Shown here in pieces: positions 17,601 through 26,684 of a DNA stretch of 64,000 bases. Position numbers and translations under genes: made by a program. Under the pieces are notes generated by a model. It ran no database searches. It saw only the letters and a list, made by a program, of their open reading frames with translations, and was not told the DNA's origin. Location: positions 53,239-117,238 of the forward strand of contig DHSR01000057.1 in NCBI GenBank assembly GCA_002410555.1, in the 5' to 3' direction. Each line of letters opens with the position of its first letter. Positions within the stretch are counted from its first letter, which is position 1. This DNA comes from Bacteroidales bacterium UBA5281 (GTDB lineage Bacteria > Bacteroidota > Bacteroidia > Bacteroidales > Lentimicrobiaceae).

Positions 17601-20013
17601 CAAAAGCGGGTTGTGTGTTTATTCTGGCTTCAGTGTAACGATTTACGGGTCGACCAGTCTCATCAAAAACGGTGGTAAACAGCCGGGCATTCAGCAGTCC
17701 AATATTGCTGAACGAAGGCAACTGAAATGTCTGTTTAAGTTTGCCATCGGTACCGGTGGTACCTTCCATTAGTTGTTGATCAAAGGTGATTTCGCCGGCA
17801 GTGGTAATGTTGAAATTATATGCTTCATATCCGGAAGGGTTAAAGTTATCGCGGCTAATGCGTAATTCCGATTCAACCTTACGTCCGGCAGCAGGAGGTC
17901 CGAATAAATTCGTGGCCTCAATTTCTGTTTCCAGCATTTCTCCCTGAGTGTATACCGGTTTGTTTGTCTTTACGTCCACTTTTATTCGATCGGGCATAAA
18001 TTCTTCCACCGAAATCCGCCAGGACGAAAGCAACACATCAGTGGATGACTGCACTTCTATAATGTAGGTTCCGGTAAGAGCGGTTACGGGTACCGGAAAG
18101 GTGAAAGCGGCTGCTCCATAGCTGTTAAGTGTAGCCCGTGATTTAAGAAAATCGCGGCCATCAGGAGAAATTACCCTGAATTTAATAGGAATTTCACCCG
18201 GTAACTCCCAGTTAAATGAGCGCATAATGGCATTGCAATTAACCGTATCTCCAGGCCGGAATAAATTGCGGTCACCATAAAGATACACGTCATAATTCAA
18301 TCCGGCTGTGTATTTCCCGCCTACGTCAAAACGTGAAGTTTCAACTTTCGACTGGCTGAAAATTAATGCATTATAATCATCGTCAAGGTGAGCCGTAATT
18401 AAAGAGACTGTAAAGCCCGGCGCACTGCTTTGCATGTTGCTGAAACGTGCAATGCCTTCGCTATTGGTTGTTGTTTCGTAAACTTGCTGATTGTTTTTGC
18501 TTATAAATTTTATGCGGACATTATTCAAGGGTTTTGCGGTGGCAATAGAGCGCACGGCAACAAAAATTTCGTCGGTACCTTTATGAGCAATCAGGCCTAT
18601 ATTGGAGACGGCTATCAGTTGAACATCATTCAGCCATCGTTTGCCCTCCGCTTCCACTTTTATGGCATACAGGCCCTTGCGTGACGAAGACAATTGAAGT
18701 TCATCTGCATTCAAATGCAACAGTTTATCTGTACCATAGCGTGGCAATGAGCGGGTTTCTATGATTTTTGTGCTGATGATGCTTCCATAATCTTCTGAAA
18801 GACCATAATTGTAGTTCTCGTAGTAATCTCCATCCTGCTCATACCAGTCCCATTCTTTTCCATTGCGCAAAAAATGCTGAATGTTATTGTCGTAAACCTT
18901 ATAAACCGTAATTTTTATTTTTGGGATATTGATGATCCTGAGTGCAATATTGCTTTTGCCTTTGGGTGTGAGATACATAGCGTTGTCTTCGCTAAAGGCA
19001 ATAAAGGGCTTCATGGCACCAAAATTCACGGTCTGCTGATAATCTTCGCCTAGTGAAGGCCCGAAAATACCTTGCAATTTGCCCGACACCGTGAGCTGGT
19101 ATATCTGATCTTCTGCAAAAGCTCCTTTTAGTTTAAAACCACTGCTCAGATAGGAAATTTCAAAAGCTGTGACAGGCTCTGTAGTAATCATGCCTTTTAA
19201 AGACTGAGCCTGCTTAACCGGTTGTGAAGTAAATACATAGATGACTCCTTCACCTTCCTCAAATTCTGTGGTAATTTCAGAAATAGCCATTTCATTGCGG
19301 GCTGGTATCCCAATATCCACGGTGATGTCCCCCGGTAAAGCACGGTCAGACCCCGGCACTTTCATTCCTTTATGGAGCGTGATGCGTATGGTTCCGTTTC
19401 TGGTTTTTCTAACCGGTGCAGGAAGGCTAAATTCCATTTCTGTGCCATTCGACGGTGTAAGTAAGGTAAAATCCACCGGATTGTTATTCATCGAAATTCC
19501 GATATCTTTTTTCAGGGTAATGATATCTACCACATTCGAAAACTGAATATTTACCCTGATCTGCACTACCTCTGCATGATCGGGATCAAGTGCCCAAAAA
19601 GCACGACTTGCGGTAATGTTGAGATATGGAGTATGGAAAGTAAGTGGTTTGTCACTTAAACGGTACTTGTTTTTTGTGAACTTGAGTAAAGCTGGCAGCA
19701 GAGTGGCGGTGTAATCCGTATTGGGTTTAAACGAAGATGCCGGAGAAAACACCAACTGATGGTGCGAATTCCACATAAATCGGCCTTCGATTTCCGGACT
19801 AAAACGGAGATACTGCTCCTGACTCCATTGGCCAATGATAGAATCGGGCGCAATGTCATGATTGAAGTTAAATTCCAGGTTTTGAACCGGATCTATTTGC
19901 TGATCGAAATTGGTAGATTCAACCCTGAGCTGATTACTTTGGGTGTTGCAACTTAGGAGCAAAGTCAGCAGGGTGTTGGTTAAAATGAAACTTGCCGTCC
20001 GGAATAAACGCAT
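14608..20013 (-). CDS. Bacterial alpha-2-macroglobulin lipoprotein
   Basis: An 1801-residue protein. A signal peptide ends in the lipobox LLLSCN, giving an acylated Cys at about residue 22. A long series of beta-sandwich (MG) domains follows. A thioester motif CLEQ lies at residues 1342-1345 in YPYGCLEQ, the reactive Cys-Gln crosslink of the family, inside the helical TED domain. Bacterial A2Ms are periplasmic protease traps: cleavage of a bait region exposes the thioester, which then binds the attacking protease. Many bacterial A2M genes pair with pbpC (penicillin-binding protein 1C). Here the downstream partner is the HExxH membrane protein instead. The length is typical for Bacteroidota members. 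Confidence 0.92.
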   Translation of the reverse strand: MRLFRTASFILTNTLLTLLLSCNTQSNQLRVESTNFDQQIDPVQNLEFNFNHDIAPDSIIGQWSQEQYLRFSPEIEGRFMWNSHHQLVFSPASSFKPNTDYTATLLPALLKFTKNKYRLSDKPLTFHTPYLNITASRAFWALDPDHAEVVQIRVNIQFSNVVDIITLKKDIGISMNNNPVDFTLLTPSNGTEMEFSLPAPVRKTRNGTIRITLHKGMKVPGSDRALPGDITVDIGIPARNEMAISEITTEFEEGEGVIYVFTSQPVKQAQSLKGMITTEPVTAFEISYLSSGFKLKGAFAEDQIYQLTVSGKLQGIFGPSLGEDYQQTVNFGAMKPFIAFSEDNAMYLTPKGKSNIALRIINIPKIKITVYKVYDNNIQHFLRNGKEWDWYEQDGDYYENYNYGLSEDYGSIISTKIIETRSLPRYGTDKLLHLNADELQLSSSRKGLYAIKVEAEGKRWLNDVQLIAVSNIGLIAHKGTDEIFVAVRSIATAKPLNNVRIKFISKNNQQVYETTTNSEGIARFSNMQSSAPGFTVSLITAHLDDDYNALIFSQSKVETSRFDVGGKYTAGLNYDVYLYGDRNLFRPGDTVNCNAIMRSFNWELPGEIPIKFRVISPDGRDFLKSRATLNSYGAAAFTFPVPVTALTGTYIIEVQSSTDVLLSSWRISVEEFMPDRIKVDVKTNKPVYTQGEMLETEIEATNLFGPPAAGRKVESELRISRDNFNPSGYEAYNFNITTAGEITFDQQLMEGTTGTDGKLKQTFQLPSFSNIGLLNARLFTTVFDETGRPVNRYTEARINTQPAFVGIKQIPTWLSQRRPIGIQLVSLSNAGKAVETRVKLEVVRIQYQTVMEKKYGQIQYVSQRKETSVFSRAVTIKANGFALDYTPPHDGNFEIRVSLIDSKNYVKQNFYAYYGESGSMASYNINREGEIGIEMDKSQYTPGETARILFKTPFEGELLVTLERDKVLEHFTMQAGSAGATLNLKIKEEYLPNIYVSATLIRNIHNTSLPLTVAHGYANIGFNDPGRKMPLSITASSESRSKVAQTITVKTEPGAEVTIAVVDEGILQVKGYNSPDPYEWFFRKRALEVEAFDLFDALFPELGTPSSTGGDRGFDLGKRLNPLAGKRIKLLSFWSGPLKADAAGVVRYTVRIPEFSGKARIMAVSYNKNRYGGASKNMTIADPVVISTSLPRFLSPGDKVKVMATFTNTTKQEITAEVKSIVSGSLTTTQPTSGSIRLPAGKELQLPFELKAGKQTGMAKLSLQATSGNEKYTWTADVPVRPANLPQMVTKGGIIRDNEQVTFSSASELMPGTIETEGLLTSNPMGEYAQNLSELINYPYGCLEQVISKVFPQLYYEDLSKMLSQKPSPLKPDPNTNVQEAVRRIASLQQYNGGLVMWPSGGEVNWWNTAYAGHFLYEADKAGYTTNPTVSENINRYLTAMIKQKPSTAYYFMDEGRWRSRTFSQREIFYSLYVLALNGKQHIPTMNYYKARLEDLTADSRFMLASAYYLIGDAGSARQISRYESKPEGESRRMTGGSYSSPIRDHAISLYTLISSSPDDPKIPLLAKQLSEMVRGTKWMSTQENVFTLLAFGKMAARITPGNVTVAVTAQNKLLAEYKGKDTNFSTRSSDVKLTASGKGSLYYLIQSEGIPISGLNRQEDQILRVRRQLLTRDGQPVNTNNLHTNDLLVVKITLSTTDNSLMDNIIITDLLPACFEAENTRLTTGRDINWAKEQAQPDHLDFRDDRINIFASIKNTGPLQFYYMVRVINPGDFTWGSVGAVAMYNGFYYSYADHTTLKVK

Positions 20014-20339
20014 GGTATAAGGTTTAAATGTTAACTATTGGGTTGTCAATTTTGCCGTTGGAGTGATGATGGTTTTAGTGATTTAGCACTACCTGATAAA
20101 GGTTCTGTCTTTAGTTTTTTTCAGATTTGTTTTTTTTTTGAACATACTCATCTTCCTCCCGCCAATCTTTACATTGGGCTAATTTACGAAGTTTTTATTC
20201 TGACACAAGTAGTTTTTACCGGTTTTTATTTCTGGCCTGTATTTTTCGAATAAAAGCGGCAGGTATTTCAGAAAAAGCAGACATAAAAAAAACCGGCAAT
20301 CTGCCGGTCTTTATTAGCTGTGATCTTATTTTAAACAAT
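20014..20339. other. Intergenic gap of 326 bases
   Basis: It separates the M20 dipeptidase gene from the A2M operon, both on the minus strand. It contains T-rich stretches (20116-20140) and the dipeptidase terminator. No gene or clear -7 box is seen. Confidence 0.5.
20284..20308 (-). terminator. Intrinsic terminator of the M20 dipeptidase gene
   Basis: On the minus strand, ACCGGCA and TGCCGGT (20308-20302 and 20298-20292) form a stem with a short loop, followed by a run of T (A on the plus strand, 20284-20291). Confidence 0.75.
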
Positions 20340-21713
20340 CTAAACCTTTCTGAACTCACTAAAAAATTTGTAGAACCAGGGAATGGTTTCAATGCCTTTG
20401 TATAAGTTAAACAGTGGATAATTCTCATTGGGAGAGTGAATGGCATCTGATTCGAGACCGAAGCCCATCAAAATAGATTTTATGCCGAGTACTTTTTCGA
20501 AAGTTGAAATAATGGGAATGCTTCCTCCACTGCGCACAGGTACCGGTTTTTTGCCAAAGGTGGTCTCGTAAGCTTTGCTGGCAGCCTGATAGGCAGGTGT
20601 ATCGGTTGGCGACACATAGCCTTGCCCGCCATGAAGCGGCGTTACGGTGACTTTTACCGAATCCGGAGCAATGCTTTCGAAATGCTTTTTAAACAATTCA
20701 GCAATTTCTTCGTGATCCTGGTCGGGAACGAGGCGCATGGAAATTTTGGCCGATGCCTTAGAAGGAAGTACTGTTTTGGCACCCTCACCGGTATATCCTC
20801 CCCAGATGCCACAAACATCAAGGGTAGGCCTGATTCCGGTGCGCTCGATGGTTGAATAACCTTCTTCACCATGCAGTGCAGCCACATCAATGGCTTTTTT
20901 ATATTCTTCCTCGTCAAAGGGAGCTTTAGCCATTTCGGCGCGCTCTTCGGCACTCAATTCAATGACCTTGTCGTAAAAACCGGGGACGGTAATGCGGTTT
21001 TTTTCATTGGTAAGCGAGGCTATCATCTGCGACAAGATATTGATCGGATTGGCGACTGCGCCACCGAAAAGACCTGAATGCAGGTCGCGGTTTGGTCCGG
21101 TAACTTCCACTTCAAGATAGGCCAGACCACGAAGACCAACAGTAATACTGGGGATATCCTGTGCAATCATCCCGGTATCTGAAACAAGAATGATGTCTGC
21201 TTTCAGCATTTCTTTGTGATCATTGCAGAACTTTTCAAGGTTGGGCGAACCAATTTCTTCTTCACCTTCAATCATGAATTTCACATTACAAGCAAGGGTT
21301 CCGGTCTGTACCATAGCTTCAAATGCTTTGGCATGCATAAAAGCCTGACCTTTGTCATCGTCAGCACCACGGGCATATATTTTTCCGTCACGAATTTCCG
21401 GCTCGAATGGGGGTGATTTCCAAAGATCAAGCGGATCAACAGGCATTACATCATAATGACCATATACCAGTACCGTCGGCAAAGAGGCATCCACCATTTT
21501 TTCGCCATATACAACCGGATTCCCGGCAGTGGCAATGATTTCGGCTTTATCGGCCCCGGCTTTAATGATACTTTCTTTCCAGTATTCAGCCGCCCGTTGC
21601 ATATCGGGTTTGTGATCGGCAATCGAACTGATGGAGGGAATGCGAATCAATCCGAAAAGTTCTTCAAGGAAGCGCTGTTTATTGGCTTCAAGGTAATGAG
21701 CTAATTTTTCCAT
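20340..21713 (-). CDS. M20 family dipeptidase
   Basis: A 457-residue cytosolic zinc peptidase of the M20 family (CNDP/PepV-like group). The metal and catalytic motifs are present: VYGHYDVMPVDP (first zinc His and catalytic Asp), ARGADDDKGQ (bridging Asp), EGEEEIGS (catalytic Glu pair) and DTGMI. A lid/dimerisation domain sits in the middle, with GLRGLAYLEVEVTGP at its entry. The full length is normal for the family. Members cleave dipeptides with an unblocked C-terminus. No signal peptide. It stands alone, with its own terminator. Confidence 0.9.
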   Translation of the reverse strand: MEKLAHYLEANKQRFLEELFGLIRIPSISSIADHKPDMQRAAEYWKESIIKAGADKAEIIATAGNPVVYGEKMVDASLPTVLVYGHYDVMPVDPLDLWKSPPFEPEIRDGKIYARGADDDKGQAFMHAKAFEAMVQTGTLACNVKFMIEGEEEIGSPNLEKFCNDHKEMLKADIILVSDTGMIAQDIPSITVGLRGLAYLEVEVTGPNRDLHSGLFGGAVANPINILSQMIASLTNEKNRITVPGFYDKVIELSAEERAEMAKAPFDEEEYKKAIDVAALHGEEGYSTIERTGIRPTLDVCGIWGGYTGEGAKTVLPSKASAKISMRLVPDQDHEEIAELFKKHFESIAPDSVKVTVTPLHGGQGYVSPTDTPAYQAASKAYETTFGKKPVPVRSGGSIPIISTFEKVLGIKSILMGFGLESDAIHSPNENYPLFNLYKGIETIPWFYKFFSEFRKV

Positions 21714-21868
21714 AAAAAATTGGTTATTGTAATTATTTTGGCATAAAATTACATCTTTTTCATAGATATTACCCCTTTTTAGGTTTTAAACTGCGTATTC
21801 ATAGGCCCGATCCATTGGTTTATTTCAAAATAATGACATATTTTTAAAGTTTGAATACAAAAAAGACC

Positions 21869-21876
21869 TATTTTTG
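21869..21876 (+). promoter_or_regulatory. Putative -7 box for the T9SS cargo gene at 21939
   Basis: TATTTTTG matches TAnnTTTG. A TTTG at 21850-21853 could be the -33 element, but the 15-base spacing is short. Confidence 0.4.
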
Positions 21877-21938
21877 TGGATACCGGGAATTTTCATTTTT
21901 CTGACACTCTTGTCGATTTATTTGGTTAATTATTTGCT

Positions 21939-24900
21939 ATGAAACTCATGCCTATCCAATGCATTTGTTCTTTAATTTATTGTAAATGCTTCAGGAGATT
22001 ATCCTTTGGCTTTTATGGAATTTTCATGATCCTCTTTTTTTTATGGCCCATGACAAAAGTCAATGCTCAGATTTTTCCAGATTATTCGGTTGTGGAAGGG
22101 GTGGATCCTGAAGTATTGGTCAGGCAAATACTTGTCGGTAGTGGCATTGAGACGTCAAACATAACTTATACCGGTGCTGCCAATGCACGGGGATCTTTTT
22201 CGGGCAAATCAAATCTGGGCATTAACTCAGGGGTAATACTTACATCGGGCAGGGCCGGAAATTCAAAAGGACCCAACAATGAAACCGGGAAAGGTTCAAA
22301 AATGGGTACACCCGGCGATCCTGCCCTTAGCCAGCTTTGTGGTCAAACCACCAATGATGCCAGCATTCTTGAATTTGACTTTATACCACAAAGTAATGTG
22401 GTGGAATTCAGATATGTATTTGGTTCTGAAGAGTATCCTGAGTACGTTAATTCGATCAATGATGTTTTTGGTTTTTTTATAAGCGGACCCGGTATTTCTG
22501 GTCCATATACTGCTCCTCCGGGTTTTCCCAATGGAGCACGCAACATTGCAGTAGTTCCCAATACACTTCCATCTGCACCAGTATCAATAAATAATATTAA
22601 TAACGGCAGGAATAACAATGGTCCGTGTGTAAATTGCCAATATTATGTTAATAATGGAACCGGTACTACCCCGGCGGCAAATCCATACATTCAATACGAT
22701 GGCTTTACCACTGTACTTACTGCCCGCGCCGATGTTATACCCTGTGAAACCTATCACATAAAACTGGCTATTGCTGATGCTTCTGATGATATACTTGATT
22801 CAGGCGTCTTCCTTGAAGCCAATAGTTTTTCAAGCATAGGGCTGGCTGCAAATGTTGCTTTCACCCATACCATGGTCGATACCGCTGTTGAAGGATGTAA
22901 TAGTGCCTCGATTGCCTTTAAGCTTTTTCAGATCACACCGGTAGGCTACCCAATCAATATTGAAATTGGAGGTACAGCAGAAAATGGAGTAGATTATGAT
23001 TCTATTCCCGGACAGATTGTAATTCCTCAGGGTGATAGCATGGCGGTGCTGGTAATCAATCCCATCGAGGATGGCATTCCTGAAGATGAAGTTGAAACCG
23101 TTACCATAATTTATAACACATCAATTTGCGGTGAGGTTTTGGATACGTTAACCATTTATATAAAGGATTATCCCAACTACAGTACTTCTGCCTCACCGGG
23201 ACGGCAGGTTAATTGTCACGATACCATTCAGTTATGGGCAGCAGCCGATGGAGGAGTCGAACCTTACTATTTTGAATGGAGTACAGGAGATTCCACCGAT
23301 ATAGTGACGGTGGTGGCTGAAAATACCACCCAATATACAGTACGCATCAGCGATGTTTGTGGTTCTTTCGAAGACCAGAGTATTAATATTTCGGTGGTTG
23401 GACCGGTGGCTGATGCAGGAGAAGATGTGCCCATTTGTCTCAACGATGATGTAACCCTTACTGTTCAGGGAGGGACAAGCTGGCTATGGAATCCGGGTGG
23501 ATATACTACGCAGTCAATCACTATAAGCCCGCCGGTGACCACTACTTTTACCGTTACCGTATATGATGAATGTGGCAATACCGATACCGATGAAGTCACC
23601 GTTCTGGTGGATCAGCCTTTTGCCGATGCCGGTGAAGATAAAAATATTTGCGTGGGCGAAGAGGTTGTCCTCCAGGCCAATGATACGCCCAATGGTGCCT
23701 GGTTGTGGACCGATATGTCATCAGGTCAAACTTACAACGGACGTACCATTACCGTAACCCCTGGGGATACACGTCAGTTTTGCGTGGATGTGACCGATAA
23801 CTGTGGCAATACCCTGCGGGATTGTATGAATGTGGATGTATTTCAACTGAGCGTAGAAGCCGGAGCCGACAGGACTATTTGCGTTGGTGAAATGTTGCAG
23901 CTCACCGGAACTTCATCTACCGGAAATGGCACCTTTACCTGGACAGATGGTGTCAATACATTTAACGGTGCCAGCATTGAAGTCTCACCTGAATCTACAA
24001 CCACTTACTCACTTTCGGTGGATGATGGTTGTGTGAAGACCGATGAGGTAACCGTTACCGTAAATCCATTGCCGCCGGTAAATGCCTCTTCAGGCCTGAA
24101 CTCCATTTGTCCCGACGAAACACTTACGCTAAATGCTTCCGGTGCCATAACTTACACCTGGAGTGCAATGCCTGCTGATCCTACACTTCTGGGGCAGGAG
24201 AACAATCCTTCACCTCAGGTGGTGCCAACACAAAATACAACCTATACCTTGTCAGGCACTGATGCCAATAATTGTGTAAATAGTGATGACATCACCATTA
24301 CCTTAAAGGAAAGAATGCTCGCAGATTTCAGCCCGGCTCAGCCCGCAGTTTGCCAGGAAGAACCATTGCTGATCTCATATACAGCCAACGGCCCTGCAAA
24401 TGCCACGTACGACTGGGATTTTGACGGTGGCATTACATCCGGTGCCGGACAGGGGCCGCATCCGGTGAGCTGGGCAGATGCCGGAACTAAAGAAATATCT
24501 TTGGTGGTGACTTATCTGGGATGTGTAAGCGAAGTGTATACCCAATCGGTGGAAGTAAATCCGACGCCGCTCCCTGACTTTACAAGCAGCGATATGGCCG
24601 GCTGTATGCCCTGGGAAGTCAACTTTTCTGATGCGTCTTCCAATATTGTAAACGGAACTACCTTTTCATGGGATTTTGGTGGAGATGGATCTGCTGCCGG
24701 GAATTCTGTAACCCACGAATTTTCTACAGATGGCGTTTATGATGTGTCACTCACCGTAACCAATCCGGGGAACTGTTCCCGGGTTAAAACTATGCCGTCA
24801 CTCATTACCGTATGGCCATTGCCGGAGGCTGCTTTTACTGTAAACCCTGAATCCTCAAGTATGAAGGATCCGGTGATCTCATTTTCGGGCATTTCCGTGG

Positions 24901-25340
24901 GCGATGGGTTGGCATACTCCTGGAATACCGGAGATGGTGCTGTTTACTCCACTCCTGAATTTATTCATACCTATGCGGATTCCGGATATTTCCGGGTAAT
25001 TTTAAAGGTTACCAATGATAAGGGATGTGTAAACGAGATGGAAAAAACAGTTTACATCAGTCCCCGGTATATGTTGCACATTCCCACCGCTTTTACACCC
25101 GATGGGGACGGCATCAACGATGTGTTTCTGGTTCGTGGAAACGGAGTCAGGGAGTATCGCATCAACATCTATAATCAATGGGGCGAAAATGTTTTCTCTT
25201 CATCTGATATTCAGGAACATTGGGATGGCACCAACAACGGGGTAAAGCTTCAACCCGGTCTGTATGTGTATCGCATTTACTTTAAAGACGAGAATAACGA
25301 AGTTACCGAAACCACCGGGAGTATATTTATTGTGAAATAA
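21939..25340 (+). CDS. Secreted choice-of-anchor L / PKD protein with T9SS type B CTD
   Basis: An 1133-residue protein. A signal peptide with a long N-region ends near KVNAQIF (about residue 45). Residues 50-330 match a choice-of-anchor L-type domain (VEGVDPEVLVRQILVGSGI, GINSGVILTSG). A Calx-beta-like segment and several repeated Ig-like segments follow (ADAGEDVPICLNDDVTL, ADAGEDKNICVGEEVVL, VEAGADRTICVGEMLQL), then PKD domains (YDWDFDGG, FSWDFGGDG). The C-terminal 90 residues are a gliding-motility-type CTD: PTAFTPDGDGINDVF, YNQWGENVF and GLYVYRIYF, the signal for T9SS export. It is probably a large cell-surface adhesin. The ligand is unknown. Confidence 0.88.
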   Translation: MKLMPIQCICSLIYCKCFRRLSFGFYGIFMILFFLWPMTKVNAQIFPDYSVVEGVDPEVLVRQILVGSGIETSNITYTGAANARGSFSGKSNLGINSGVILTSGRAGNSKGPNNETGKGSKMGTPGDPALSQLCGQTTNDASILEFDFIPQSNVVEFRYVFGSEEYPEYVNSINDVFGFFISGPGISGPYTAPPGFPNGARNIAVVPNTLPSAPVSINNINNGRNNNGPCVNCQYYVNNGTGTTPAANPYIQYDGFTTVLTARADVIPCETYHIKLAIADASDDILDSGVFLEANSFSSIGLAANVAFTHTMVDTAVEGCNSASIAFKLFQITPVGYPINIEIGGTAENGVDYDSIPGQIVIPQGDSMAVLVINPIEDGIPEDEVETVTIIYNTSICGEVLDTLTIYIKDYPNYSTSASPGRQVNCHDTIQLWAAADGGVEPYYFEWSTGDSTDIVTVVAENTTQYTVRISDVCGSFEDQSINISVVGPVADAGEDVPICLNDDVTLTVQGGTSWLWNPGGYTTQSITISPPVTTTFTVTVYDECGNTDTDEVTVLVDQPFADAGEDKNICVGEEVVLQANDTPNGAWLWTDMSSGQTYNGRTITVTPGDTRQFCVDVTDNCGNTLRDCMNVDVFQLSVEAGADRTICVGEMLQLTGTSSTGNGTFTWTDGVNTFNGASIEVSPESTTTYSLSVDDGCVKTDEVTVTVNPLPPVNASSGLNSICPDETLTLNASGAITYTWSAMPADPTLLGQENNPSPQVVPTQNTTYTLSGTDANNCVNSDDITITLKERMLADFSPAQPAVCQEEPLLISYTANGPANATYDWDFDGGITSGAGQGPHPVSWADAGTKEISLVVTYLGCVSEVYTQSVEVNPTPLPDFTSSDMAGCMPWEVNFSDASSNIVNGTTFSWDFGGDGSAAGNSVTHEFSTDGVYDVSLTVTNPGNCSRVKTMPSLITVWPLPEAAFTVNPESSSMKDPVISFSGISVGDGLAYSWNTGDGAVYSTPEFIHTYADSGYFRVILKVTNDKGCVNEMEKTVYISPRYMLHIPTAFTPDGDGINDVFLVRGNGVREYRINIYNQWGENVFSSSDIQEHWDGTNNGVKLQPGLYVYRIYFKDENNEVTETTGSIFIVK

Positions 25341-25368
25341 TCACTACCTTCATTTCCATGCATTTTTC

Positions 25369-26409
<1,041 letters not shown>

Positions 26410-26433
26410 GAAGATTTTTTTCGCATCAAGACA

Positions 26434-26468
26434 AAAAAAAGACGGAGAAGTTCTCTGTCTTTTTTTTA
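26434..26468 (+). terminator. Intrinsic terminator of the GAPDH gene
   Basis: An A-run, a stem (GACGGAGAA with TTCTCTGTC, 26441-26460) and a T-run to 26467. The flanking A and T runs make it likely bidirectional. Confidence 0.8.
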
Positions 26469-26515
26469 ATATATGACTCAAGTCTAAAAAATATAAATAA
26501 AAAAATGCCATTAAA

Positions 26516-26645
26516 CCACGAAGTTACTAAGTTGTACAAGGCTCTGTATATCAGTAATTAAAACTTTGTAAAGCTTTGAGCCTGAATACCTGCCTGCACA
26601 TGCACGCGGGCAGGCGCATGTGGGCAAGTCTTTGTACCTTAGTGG
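26516..26645. repeat. Inverted-repeat element, MITE-like
   Basis: The ends CCACGAAGTTACTAAG (26516-26531) and CTTTGTACCTTAGTGG (26630-26645) match as an inverted repeat at 13 of 16 positions. The interior carries a second hairpin-rich stretch with GCCTGC and GCAGGC (about 26591-26614). Sequences of the form ccacnaag...cttngtgg are common intergenic repeats in Bacteroidota. No coding capacity. Confidence 0.6.
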
Positions 26646-26684
26646 CAAAAAAAGAATTTTTATTCTAAGCTCATATATTGGAAG

